From: Neurospora tetraspora
Lineage: Eukaryota; Ascomycota; Sordariomycetes; Sordariales; Sordariaceae
NCBI RefSeq assembly: GCF_033439725.1
Contig: NW_026944389.1
Span: forward strand, 1,674,001 to 1,738,000
Reading direction: 5' to 3'
DNA: 64,000 nucleotides
Of the stretch, positions 1-11,200 are shown one piece after another. Positions within the stretch are counted from its first letter, which is position 1. Each line of letters starts with the position of its first letter. The notes under the pieces are model-generated. The model was not told where the DNA came from, did not search any database, and worked only from the letters and a program-made list of their open reading frames with translations. The position numbers and the translations under genes were made by a program.

Positions 1-1964
1 TAATTATTATTTAAGGAATAACGATATAATTAAGTTATTGGATATATATTTATTTATTTTATTAATCAATTAACGGCCGTTTGGACGCTATATTTAAATT
101 TAAACTAGCCTTACCGCATTATATAGTTCAAAGTCAATTATAAAGAGAATTTTAATTTTAAAGGCAATATAAAATATTTTAATATTATAATAAGAAGAAT
201 AAACATATTGGAACGTAATTCCCGTTTATTAAAACCTAATTTCTTATGCAATTATTATTTCGAAGTGAATTGGTTATTGTATAAAATTTTATTAAATATA
301 ATAAATAAGTTTTTGGTTGACTTTAAGAGAAGTTATTTAAGGGAATTAATATTGCGGTGGGGAACGGATAATAAAATAATTATTCACAAGAGGTTTTATT
401 ATAAATAGGATTATTTATTAGAATTATAAGAATTGAAATAGTAATTATTTTTAAATATATATCAATTTTAATATTATATTATTACTCTTAATGTATTAGA
501 CGTATATTAATTATAATTAAGTTTAAACAATAATTAATTTATAATTAGTAATTTAGATTATACGAATTTGATATTAGGATTTACCATAATTAAATGCAAT
601 ATTTATTATATTTTTATTTAATTCGTTATATAAATGGCTATTAATTATACTAATACATTAAATTAAATATAATTTTTCGAAAGTTTTTGTAAATGAATAT
701 TATAAAATGTAGAAATAAGGGTAGAAAGAGTAATTTAAGAGAGAATTAGGTTCGAAATAGTTCGGATAAATTAAATGTTTGACGATAAGGTTATAAAGTT
801 AGAATAGAATATTATAATAGTTATTCGAACCCTTTAGGATTTGGTAATAGAAGTTTAAAATACAGTTAGAGGGAATTATAGTAAATTATTAAATGTTATA
901 AAGAATATATTAGAAATAGTAGTTGTGAGTACGGCGGAGGTTACTTTAGTAAAAGATAATTAAGTATTCGTCCGAGAGGAGGTTAGGTATTTAATAATAA
1001 ATAATAATAATTCCGATAGTAATAATTCCAATAATAATATTTTTAATATAGAATAATTATTAGGTTAATTATTTTATAATTAATATTAAATTATTAGCGG
1101 TTTATAGGTATATTATTAAAATTATTACTAGTAAAGAAACGTTCGAAAATAAAATTATTTATATTATGTAGCGTTTAGAAGAGAGTTAAATTAAAATGTC
1201 CGAATATTTTTTAATAATATATAATATATTAATTCTATTGATTTGAAGGAGTTCGCCGAATTTAATAAATTATATATAGATTTTTCGTTTATTTTATAAA
1301 GGTTGGAGGTATAGCCGTTAGTAAAGTAAATTAAATTTTATATTAAATTTAATATGTTTAAAGAAGGGATAAGGTTGGTTAATTTCTTTAGATTTTCGGA
1401 TGTAGTAGAAAGTTATATTGAGGTAATTTAATAGTTTTTTAAAGAGTAGAGTAATTTAATAATTGATTTAATCCGCGTTGGGGGAGGAGAAATAGTAGTT
1501 AAATAGATTGTTTTTAAGGGTTATCTATTTATTATTGGGGAAAAAATTTCAGTAGAACAGTTTTTTGATTAGTTCCTTTATTAAAATATCTTCGCTTTAA
1601 TACAATAAACCCCGCCATCATTATAAATATTTCCAATGCGTTTATACCTATTCCGTAATTTTTTAAAGGTTTATTTAATTTCTTTAAATAGAAGTACGTT
1701 TAATTTATAATTGCTTTTTAGATTTCTTTTAATTTATAATCCGGTATTTTTCTATAGGATAGGTTTTAGGTATTTAAAGGATTAGGGTATTTAAAAATAT
1801 ATTATTTATTTGTTTTTTTTTATAGTTTTTAAGAAATAATTTATATTAATATTTATATTATATATAGGGTAGAAATCGGTAGATGTTTTCGGTTTAGGGC
1901 GGTCCTTTACCGGAGTATTTTAAAATAGTAATTAATTAGTATTTTAAATAATGTTTTTTAATTG

Positions 1965-2483
1965 TATAAATTCTATTAGGGAAACGGTAGAGCGGGGTAT
2001 AATTTTATTAAACCTTTAGAATTAATAGTAAATTTTATATTTTAAAATATTAGATAGAAGTCTAAAAGATTTCTTTATTATTCTTTTAGGAAATTATTAA
2101 TAATTTCGGATAAAAAAGCTTTAATATATTCGAAGGAAAAAGTAAGATAGGATAAACCGCTTTACCCTTTTAGATTCCAATAAAGTAAAAGCGACGGTAT
2201 ATAGAGGAGGGAATTAGGGGTTAGTTATTATAGGCGATGCTATAGTTTGGTTTTTTTAAAAAAAAAAAAAAAAAAGTTGTATTTAAAATTATTATATTTT
2301 TAGAGGGCCGCTTCGTTTAAAAAGTCTTCGTTTAGGACGAAGGGGGCGAATTATGAAATAGTATAGATAAATCTATATTTTTTAAATAATTATAATAGTA
2401 AATATTATTTAAAAGAATATTTAATTTAAAGAGTTAAAGGATAAATACTTTAATAATATTCCGAATATTAATTAGCGCCTTCC
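1965..2483 (+). repeat. Diverged direct repeat, copy 1 (pair with 3225-3736)
   Basis: Copy 1 of a direct repeat of about 0.5 kb. Shared landmarks with the second copy include AATTCTATTAGGGAAA followed by GGTAGAGCGGGGTATAA, then GAGGGCCG(C/T)TTCGTTTA, AAGGGGGC, and ATTTAAAAGAATATTTAA near the 3' end. Most differences are C/T or G/A transitions, as expected for RIP. Copy 1 contains an A-run of about 19 near 2255-2275 that copy 2 lacks. Confidence 0.8.
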
Positions 2484-3224
2484 CTTATTTTTATCTATTA
2501 TTCGGGGTTTGAGATTATTATTAAGGTTGATAGTTAGTATACGTAAGAGTACAATACTTTTATAGATAAGGTTGAAGCGAGCGTTAAAGAGATTAATTTT
2601 TATATAATTTTGGAAATACGCTTCAAAGGGTTGTTATTTTTTGAATTATTATTTTCGATTTTTAAATTGTTCGATTCGTTTTCCTTTTTGAGGCGTTTTC
2701 TTACTTTAAGAATAGTAGCTTTCGGCTTCCTCTTTAATGTGGCGGGCGATTATAAAATTATTTCTATTTTATTATTATTAGCGCTTTCTAATATAGTTTT
2801 TAAAATTTGGATACTATTATTATAAAAGTCCGTTATTTAATTAAATTATTTGAGACGTTGCTTAAGAAGTAAGAGTTCCCCTTTTAATTAGATTTTGTTC
2901 TTTTCGAATAGTTGGATTGTAATTAGATAAATTTAATATTTGGGTGTGTTTTTTACTAGATAAGCGTTAGAATATTTGGAAATAGGATAGATTTATTATT
3001 CGGAACGGATGTGCTTTGTGGCGTGCCTCCCCTTAAGATTAGAATTTTGTCCGGTTTTTAATATAAATAATAAAATTTAATAGGATATAGTTTTTAAAGG
3101 ATTAGTATTTTTTATACTTTTGTCTATACTATATTAAAGTTCGGTATTTTTGGTTTTCTTTAGGTCTTAGTATTTTACGGTTATTAATATAATAATAGGG
3201 AGTAAAGGTATTAGGTTATAGAAA

Positions 3225-3736
3225 TATATAAATTCTATTAGGGAAATGGTAGAGCGGGGTATAATTTTATTAGATTTTTAGAATTAATAGTAAGTTTTAT
3301 ATTTCGAAATATTGGATAGAAGTTTGAAAAGTTTTCTTATCGTTCTTTTAGGAAGTTATTAATAACTTCAGATGAAAAAAACCTAATATATTCGAAGAAA
3401 TAAATAAAATAGGATGAATTATCTTAGTTTTTTAGATCCAACAAAATAGAAGCGATAGTATACAGAGGAAGGAATTGGGGGTTAGTTATTGTAAGCAATA
3501 TTATAGCTTAGTTCTTTAAAGAAAAAGGTATATTTAAAATTATTATATTTTCAGAGGGCCGTTTCGTTTAGAAAATTTTTATTTAGGAGGAAGGGGGCAA
3601 ATTATAAAATAGCGTAGATAAATTTGTATTCTTTGAATAATTATAATAGTAGATACTATTTAAAAGAATATTTAATTTAAAGAATTAGAAAATAAATAAT
3701 TTAATAATATTTTGAAGATTAATCAGCGTTTTCCTT
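3225..3736 (+). repeat. Diverged direct repeat, copy 2 (pair with 1965-2483)
   Basis: Second copy of the direct repeat about 1.26 kb downstream of the first, in the same orientation, aligning almost end to end with a few small indels. It retains the same GGTAGAGCGGGGTATAA and GAGGGCCGTTTCG landmarks. The spacing would fit two copies of one module within a composite or tandemly inserted element; the parent family is unknown. Confidence 0.8.
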
Positions 3737-4327
3737 TTAATTTACCTTTATTATTATTTTTAAGTAATAGTTTTTCTTCTTTAATTTTAGGGCTCTCTTA
3801 GAGAATTATTTTTATGGCGTATTTATTGGTATTAGGTAGAGTAATGAATATTAAATTTTACTAAATTATTATATAATTTTTATAGAGTATTAAGCCTTTT
3901 AAAATGTTGTTTATAGCCGCTTTAGTATTCTTAAGAGAAGTAGCAGAGGTTTAGATAGGATTTCATTATCCTTTGAAGCGGCTTTTAATATTGTATTAGT
4001 ATTCGATTTATTTTAAGATAGTTTTAAACTTTCAGTCTTAGTTGTTTACAATACGAAAGTAGATTGTTATTAGTATTATTTATATTAATAGAGGTAGGAT
4101 AGCTATTTTTATTATTATTTTAGTTTCCCGAAAATTATTTATAGCCTCCTTAGCGTTATTAGGGTAAATAGTAAATTTCGTCTTTATATATTTTATTTCA
4201 TCGTTAGAGTAAACGGTTGATTTTATTATTAATTATTTTATTTTATTATATTATTTAATTTTATACAAATATTTTAAATTATTTAATTATTATTTGATTA
4301 TTATAAATAATTAATAGGTTTATTATT

Positions 4328-4615
4328 TAAATCCGATGGGGGTAATTATAAATATTAATGATAGTTCGTTTAAAATTTATAGAGATACTAGTTTTTTTAT
4401 ATATATAGCTTCCTTTTTTTATAGGAGTTTTAAAATCGATGGGGGAATAAAAGGTTAATTCCCTCATAAGTTTTAAATATATTAATTTTTGTATACATTA
4501 ATCTTTTCTTTTTATAGGGGTTTCAAAACCGATAAGGGAGTAGAGGGTTAATTCTTTTATTAGTTTTAGATGCGCTAATTTTTGTATACATTAGTTTCTC
4601 TTTTTATAGGGGCCG
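4328..4615 (+). repeat. Tandem repeat with about 93-bp period inside the RIP block
   Basis: Units begin with ATAGG(A/G)GTTT at 4421 and 4514, and a third begins ATAGGGG at 4606, giving periods of 93 and 92 bp. Each full unit carries AACCGAT/AATCGAT, GGTTAATTC and AATTTTTGTATACATTA in order. A more degenerate unit seems to precede them (CGATGGGGG near 4335). Differences are largely transitions. Possibly a subterminal repeat array of a dead element. Confidence 0.7.
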
Positions 4616-7254
4616 GTAATACCGGTTCGTTATTATTCTTTGGAGTTTAGACGAATATTAATATATATTAGTCCCTTCTCCTTTCCCTTATTAGATTTAG
4701 ATAATAATTATTATGATACTTCATTAATTTTTAGAAAATTTATATTTAGAAGCCCTAATACCCTATATAAATTTTATTATATTATGTCATTTTTGAAATA
4801 GTTCTGTAAAATACGAGATTTACGCGAGATTAGCCTATATTAATTGTGCTTTAAATTATTTTCGGTTTAATTTATATAAATACTTAAAGATTCATTAGAA
4901 AGGGCCTATATGAAATTATTATTAGAATTAATACTATTATTAAGATATATCCGTTCGCCCTTAGTATTATCGATAATTATTTTTCTTATATTTTTTTCTA
5001 TTTACTTAGTGATTTTATTAGGGTTTTAGATTATTATTTACTTATTTATTCATAAGGGTCGGACTTCCTTTATATTGAAGGTATTAAATTTTAATTTTAG
5101 TAATATAGTGAGTTTAAATTATAGGATATTAGGGGTATTAAATCTTAAGTTATTAGGTAGTCGGAAATTAGTATATTTTTACCATACTTTTTTATTCCAA
5201 TATATTACATAAGTATAATTAATGAAGTTTTTATTAGTAAATAGATTTGTATATTTACTAGTTTGATAAGTTCGTATATTATTTTGAATAATTTTATAGA
5301 TAGTTGCAGTATATAAATCAATAGCGGAAAGTTAGACGAATATAGTTTTAGTATTGTAAATCGAATTTTTATTCTACTTAATATCGAATGTAAAGGAAGT
5401 ATTAATATATTCGAGGGCTATATTAATTACTTTTTATTAATTATTAATTATAAAATATTATATTATATTAGATTGTAGGATAGTATTAGCGAGCGGCTAG
5501 TTTATAATTTCGGGGTAAAATAATTATATTAAAGAAAGTATTTCGGGCTTATAATTATTTAATTTACCATTATAAAATAGGATGGGAAAGAAGTTTATTA
5601 TTTATTGTAGGATGTTATAATCTTTTAAAGAGATAGCTTTATTGAGTATTATAAAGATACGGATAATTTGTAAGTAATAATAAATATTACAATAATTAAT
5701 ATTCATTATCTTTAAAAGCATTTTATATTTAAATTAAGTAACTGGAAAAAAGATTTTATTATCGATAGAAAATAATTGCTAGTTAATAGAATTTTCTCTA
5801 GCGTTTAATATAATTCGGCGTATAGAAGACTTAATAAACTTAGATTTTGAAATATAATTATAGTCGACGAGTTTAGCGATAAGAAAGGTTAGGATTTTAG
5901 AAGTAAATATATTTTTTTAATAAATATTGACTATTATAGAATTTTGTATTATATTGTTTTATTCGGATGCCTTTTTTAAGGCTTTAGATATTTTTAGTTA
6001 TTAGGGGTTAGAAAATACGAAAAATTATATTAATATAGTTTATAAAGATATAAAAGAATATAAGTATAATGAAAATTTATTATTTGCAATTATAGGTATA
6101 GTTAATTTTAAACTAATTGATGATAATATAGCGGATAAAAGACGTCGTTTTGTTAGTTATTGTAGACGAAGATAAGTTGATTACTAAAGTTATTTTTATT
6201 TAAATTAAGAATATTAAGGAAAAGTTTATTGTATAAATAATAAATATTAATATTTTTATTTTTATTTTTTATAATAGCCGGTATTTAGAGAATATAGTTT
6301 TTGGCAGTTATTAGTTACTTAACGATTAGGAAGAGAAGGATAGATTATTTTGATTTCTGCCCGAATATAGCGGTTAGTCAATTTTTAGTAAAATAACGGA
6401 TTATATTATCGAAGGATAGCGGCGTAATATTTAAGTAATTAAATAATTATTTTAATTTAAATTTAATATATAGGCGCTATTAGGATATTGTAAATAGGCT
6501 ATTAATATTAGGATTATTAATAAGGAGATAGGTGGTAAGGTTTTATATTATATCCTTCCGACCGATATTAAAACTTTCTATACGGGTTATAAAATTGAAA
6601 TTATTATAAATAATAATTATATTTAGGTAATAATTAACGCATTTAAGGTTTATTTAGAATTATGTAAGTATACAAGTGGATTTATAAATATAGGGACGTT
6701 TAATTCCAATAAGGGGAATTAAGTTTACCTTTATAGTATTTAAATATACGTATTGTAGAGATGTTAATAAATCGATGAATAATTTATAGGATAATTTTAT
6801 ACAAACAAACTATATTAAACCGGGCTAATATATTATATATATATAATTATATAGAATTATTTTTAAAGTAGATATTGAATAATTTTAGGATAAATATACT
6901 TATTTAGGGTGCGTAGGAGTTTATAATAATAAATACTATTATAATTATACGATTACGGATTTCTCTTTTTATTCGAGTATTATCCTTTAATTTATAAGAA
7001 TTTTAGTGGGCGCGTTATTATATATATAGCGCGGTGAGTAATTCTATTAATTCGGGGGTAATTTTTATTAAGGTTCTATATACGGAACGAAGACGAGAGC
7101 GAATTTATATAATATTAGAAATATTCTTAACAGTAAGAATATTATTAGCGAATTTATTAATAATGAATAATATAAATGCTTTTATTACTTTTAGTTTTTG
7201 TATAAGTAATTTAAATTCTATATAGAGGGAAGTTTAGAAATATATTCGGGGTAG

Positions 7255-7345
7255 TTTCTATTTCTTTATTATTTATTCGTTTATTTAAAATTAGGTAGTA
7301 GGTTCTATTATTTATTCGTTTATTCGAGATTGGGTAGTGGGTTCG
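7255..7345 (+). repeat. Short tandem duplication of about 45 bp
   Basis: The string TTATTATTTATTCGTTTATT is repeated about 45 bp apart, each time followed by a RIP-variant of GA(G/T)TGGGTAGTGGGTTC (AAATTAGGTAGTAGGTTC in the first copy). It lies in the relic block. No function can be assigned. Confidence 0.55.
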
Positions 7346-8017
7346 TTAGAAGAAAGGTTGGTATGATTTTATTCGAAATATAAATAAATATTGGTATTTA
7401 ACAGTACTTTGCGTACGATAGGTTTTTTAAGGGCGTTAATAAATATATTAAAGCGTTTATTATATTATTAGGATATTATATTTTTTTTATTAAATAAAGA
7501 AGTAGATTAAGTATTACCGTAAATTCGTCCGATAATGATTTTTAATATAAATATTAATAAGTTCGAATAATTTTTGAATAGGGTTTAAGATATTAGAATT
7601 GTTATTCGAAATATTTATTTGAGAGGTATTTATTTTAGAGGCCTTAGAAAGGGGTTTTCTATTTAAAGTATTTGTTTTAAATGTAAAGGGTTTATTAGAA
7701 GATTCGTTGGAGGATTTTTGATAGGGTTCGGTATATAGTAATTAGAATATAGGTAGAGGAAATATAAATATAGAAGTTAGTTAGGTTACCTAATATAATT
7801 AGTAGGATATAAATATATTATTGATATTAAGAAGAATAGGAGAAGAGGGAGGAGAGAATAGGATTAATAAATATATAGTATTGGATATGTGTATAGGGCG
7901 TATATATAAAGTATATAGTTACGTTGAGTCGTATAATAATATATAGAATATGTTGGGAATATATAATTGGTTTACGTATAATAGACTTTTTTGTTTATGT
8001 TAGGTTTAGATTGTAGT

Positions 8018-8138
8018 ATAGCCGCGTCTCTTTATTTTATAGGTCTAAATAGTATAATATTATAATTAGTAGGTGGGTAAGTGTAGTGGAGATGTTACAA
8101 CTATTTGGACCCGCAGGTATAAAGAGACGTAAGGGCTA
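8018..8138. repeat. Imperfect inverted repeat at the edge of the RIP block
   Basis: The left arm (about 8018-8060, with GCGTCTCTTTAT and AAATAGT) is the inverse of the right arm (about 8091-8138, with ACTATTTGG and ATAAAGAGACGT). Arms are about 45 bp around a spacer of about 30 bp. Nearly all mismatches are transitions, and the left arm carries the T/A state while the right arm keeps C/G. Weaker pairing continues outward for a further 15 bp. It could be a hairpin terminus of an element or a folded-back duplication. Confidence 0.7.
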
Positions 8139-8652
8139 TGCGTAGGTAGCTAAGTAAATGAGACTACGAAATCCTAAACTTTTCCTTAGTATTCCGGTAT
8201 TAGACGATGCATTAGATTTGGTGAAGTTTCCGTCCTTTTTGTGAACAACATTACCCCCGGATATCGGATCTTCTTAAAAAGTTCCCAAAGTATCTCTTGT
8301 ACTTCCTAGAAGCTCTTATTCAAGTTGCATCTTTCAGATCCTTATTATCGTAGTGCTACTGCTTTTCCTTCTTAATTCCCATACAATTTGGGCTCTCCTA
8401 TATTAAAGTGGTGTCCCAGAATTTAGTGGCCCACTCTCTTGCAGAGAGTGGATGTAGTCTGGCCAGCCTTCCCTTACAAAAGCCAACCTCACACGCACGG
8501 GTATCTCCAGCGAACATCCTTATCCTCAGCGAACGAGCGAATATACTAACCTATAGCAAGCATACTAACCTACAGCGTATTCCAAGCGGGCATCTGGGTT
8601 TTCACCAAGCGGTTTCCCAGCGTAGTAAGTATTTTTTTTGTTCTATTTCTGT

Positions 8653-8686
<34 letters not shown>

Positions 8687-9340
8687 CAGGTTTGCCCTCC
8701 TGGTTGCGGCCTTGATTGCGTGACTGGCTAGCCCAATGTTGACATTGTGTGTTTGCCCCCTTTCGAGAACCGTTCACGCTCAACCACGTTGCTGGAGTCG
8801 CTGTGATGGGCGAAACAGAGTCATTCCAGCGGTTCCTGGCTCGGCAAACTCGCACAGACGGGACTTGCGGGAGCCCCTGAGCGGCCCGGAATCAGGGAAC
8901 AACAAGGCAAAAATAGGGGCGAGCATCATGGCAGTTTTGGGAATTGGGATGAAGGTGTACCTGTGCTATACATTCCAGGGCATAGAGGTACATGCTATCG
9001 AATATTTTTAGAGCGAGCGACGCCGGCCCCCTAAAGTGGGTTAGCTAGAAAGGTCTCGTGGATCCTGTCACCCGGGAGCACTTTAAGCCTTATCACTGTT
9101 CGGTCACTTCGGTGGTTCGGGTTCCCTTGACCAGGCCGTGACAAGCCGTTGTTCACTTTGTTCGAGTCATTTTGTCTTTTCCCTCCCTTCCTTTCCTGTT
9201 GCGCTTAGACACACTGCGATGCGAATATCAGAAAGCGAGCGCTGCTAGAAGAGGGATTGCTCAACTATTCAACACATCAACTACCACGAACGAGCGACAT
9301 CGGGCGACAGAGATAGCTACCTACCGACACGGTAAACAGC
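8139..9340. other. Intergenic, RIP boundary to Mpv17-family gene
   Basis: Composition is normal again from about 8.2 kb. I see no convincing coding region. Notable items are a 20-bp imperfect tandem duplication around ATACTAACCTA(C/T)AGC near 8546-8580 and an uninterrupted run of 33 T at 8654-8686. The last 150 bp is probably the promoter and leader of the downstream gene. Confidence 0.6.
8654..8686. repeat. Homopolymer T33 tract
   Basis: An uninterrupted run of 33 T, preceded by TTCTATTTCTGTG and followed by CAGG. On the minus strand it reads as a poly(A) tract, so a retroposed 3' end is possible, but no target duplication or A/B box was found nearby. Confidence 0.8.
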
Positions 9341-10206
9341 ATGGCAGCCGAATCACTACTCCGGGCCGTACTTCGGCGCAAAGTCGAATTTCTTCGCCAT
9401 GTCCGCCAGCGCCGGGCGCATCACTCGCACAAGCCTCCGACGGCCGGCGAGCAGATTCCGACACCGGGCAATGTCCCTACCCTTCCCTTCTGGCAGCGAC
9501 TCGGGCCCCTGACGAGGGCGGCCATGGCATACGCGCGCGCCCAGCGCAAGAGGCCATATACCACCCAGGTGGCCACGTCGCTGGTTATCTGCTTCACTGC
9601 TGATCTCTCGGCGCAAAGGATGGGCGGGAGGGACTATGATCCCAAGAGGACGGTGCGGTCGCTGATTGTCGGGTCCATATCGTCAATTCCCAGTTATAAG
9701 TGGTAGGCGCAAGCCCTCCCTGTTTTTGTCTTGTATCGTATAAAGGATTGTGAGACTGACATATTTTGGCTTGCGCCCGCAGGATGTTGTGGTTGTCCAA
9801 CAAATTTAATTACTCGTCGCACATCCTCTCGCTGGGCACCAAGGTGGTGGTCAACCAGATCTGCTTCACCCCGATCTTCAACACGTATTTCTTCGGCATG
9901 CATGCCTTTCTCGCGGGCGAGAGCTGGAATAATATCGTGGAGCGCATCCGGGTCACGGTGCCTGTGAGCTTTGTCAACTCGTGGAAGCTCTGGCCGGCCG
10001 TGACGGCGATCAGCTTTACGTTCATCCCGATGGAGTACCGGTCGCTGTTTGCGGGCGTGGTCGCGGTTGGGTGGCAGACGTATCTGAGTTTCTTGAATCG
10101 GAAGGCCGAGGATGGAAAGACGATTGAGCCGGCGCCGGCGCTGGCGGTAAAGGCGGTCGAGGCTCCAGTAGTTGCGGGATCGACACAGGCGGCGGCGGCG
10201 GCGTGA
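9341..10206 (+). CDS. Mpv17/PMP22-family integral membrane protein
   Basis: Two exons, 9341-9702 and 9783-10206, give 261 aa. The 80-bp intron has donor GTAGGC, an ACTGAC branch site and a CGCAG acceptor, and it splits a Trp codon. The Mpv17/PMP22 fold is recognised from the block beginning YDPKRTVRS (residue 99), several hydrophobic segments, and the family's C-terminal signature NSWKLWP (residues 186-192) followed by FIPMEYRSLFAG and WQTYLS. The N-terminus is basic and hydrophilic; the C-terminus is Ala-rich. Family members sit in the inner mitochondrial or peroxisomal membrane, where Sym1/Mpv17 helps metabolite homeostasis and the Neurospora Woronin sorting complex protein organises Woronin bodies. 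Which paralogue this is cannot be told here. The start is chosen for its CAGCATGGC context. Confidence 0.88.
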
Positions 10207-10599
10207 CAAGTAGAGCTATCGACGCGAACAGAGATGGCGACGGCGGCTGTGAATTAGCGGATACGGCGGCGATAGAGGAGGGTGCATTTTCATCGGGGAA
10301 CCTAGAGGAGGGGTGTTATTTTGGCATTTTGGGGTTGCATAGACATCATTGCATGGGTCGGCGTTCTTGTGGGCGGTTTTTGGTTGCATCGACATGAAGA
10401 TATCGTGTCAGTTGAGCGAATACATTTTTGTTGTTTTTCTTTGGTCTACGGGATGCTGTGTCACTGTCCTCAAAGAAGGGGCACTGATGAATCAGCCGAG
10501 GGGCACATGGCAGTGGGTGGGTGGTCCCTGAAAGATGAAACCATAGATGGGAATTATAGTGGGTGGAGTCAGGTACCCGCCCGTTCATCCAGTTCCTGG
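10207..10599. other. Intergenic, 3' flank of Mpv17-family gene
   Basis: About 390 bp with no gene. It should hold the 3' UTR of the upstream gene and ends in the left target-site copy GTTCCTGG (10592-10599) of the MITE. Confidence 0.6.
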
Positions 10600-10955
10600 C
10601 GAGTCGTTTAAATCGACTGTGTCTTCTGTTTAAATCGACTGTGTCACGGGCGGTCCCGAAGGTTAGGGTTAGTTAGGTTAGGGTTAGCGGTTAGGGTCAG
10701 TTAGGTTTAGTTCCGGGGGTGCAGGGGGCCGGCGAGAGGCCCCCGCGTGTGAATGTAAATTCAGCGCTTCGAAAAAGGTGTTTTTGAGCTCTCGTTGTCG
10801 TCGTTCAAGATGATGACTTTCGGTTATGACTTGGTGGTGATTGCGGACGCGGGAAAGCGATGCCAAGCTTGAGGTCTTGGCTGTCTCTGACAGCGAATTT
10901 GTATGGCCCCACGCCGTCGATTTAAACAAAAGACACAGTCGATTTAAACGGGTCG
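10600..10955. mobile_element. 356-bp MITE-like element, hAT-type 8-bp target duplication
   Basis: Terminal inverted repeats of 40 bp (10600-10639 and 10916-10955) match at 37 positions; the inner 35 bp differ by a single base. Each arm contains two tandem copies of GTTTAAATCGACTGTGTC-like sequence. An identical 8-bp direct repeat, GTTCCTGG, flanks both ends exactly (10592-10599 and 10956-10963), as expected for hAT-type insertion. There is no coding capacity. The interior carries a cluster of telomere-like TTAGGG/TTAGG units at 10660-10710. The element is not visibly RIP-mutated, consistent with a length below the usual RIP threshold. It lies about 250 bp upstream of the dihydroorotate dehydrogenase start codon. 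Confidence 0.85.
10660..10712 (+). repeat. Interstitial telomere-like TTAGGG cluster
   Basis: The stretch reads as repeated GGTTAGGGTTAG and TTAGGTTAGGGTTAG units with degenerate spacers. TTAGGG is the telomere repeat of Neurospora. It sits wholly inside the MITE. TTAGGG/CCCTAA elements also serve as teloboxes bound by Tbf1/TRF-like Myb proteins in fungal promoters. Confidence 0.75.
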
Positions 10956-11200
10956 GTTCCTGGTTGACATCAGCCCAAATTCAGTGGGGTCTCCGCTCTC
11001 GGTGAGTCGAGCGAGAAACCTAACTGCCCGGCGGGGGAGCCCCGACCGGGACACCGTGGAGCTTCCGGCTCGGAGTCGTCCCCGTCCATCTAATCGTCAT
11101 CGTCATCTCCACCCTGTGCTCTCTCGCTTCGAGTCACCCAAACTTTCCACCAAAACATTGAGTGTTGGCTTGGTCCAGCAAACACTCGACAGCCCTCACA

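Larger units (their letters stand above)
1..8100. repeat. RIP-degraded relic repeat block (AT-rich, no intact genes)
   Basis: This stretch is overwhelmingly A/T, strikingly poor in CA/TG dinucleotides and rich in TA, and broken by stops in all frames; the longest open frames are only about 60-70 codons and resemble nothing. CpA-to-TpA mutation of duplicated DNA is the signature of RIP in Neurospora and its relatives. Internal diverged direct, tandem and inverted repeats (listed separately) support an origin from mobile or duplicated DNA. I cannot identify the parental element family: no reverse transcriptase or transposase motif is readable by eye. In the living genome such tracts are normally H3K9-methylated and cytosine-methylated heterochromatin; that is family knowledge, not visible here. 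Composition changes abruptly near 8.1-8.2 kb. Confidence 0.9.

Noticed and set aside
208-408. Open frames in the AT-rich left block, also at 2610-2825 and 7034-7225
   Set aside because: They are short, compositionally trivial and embedded in RIP-mutated DNA without any family resemblance.
8408-9011. Overlapping open frames around the T33 tract
   Set aside because: They contain poly-Phe or poly-Lys from the homopolymer and no plausible protein.
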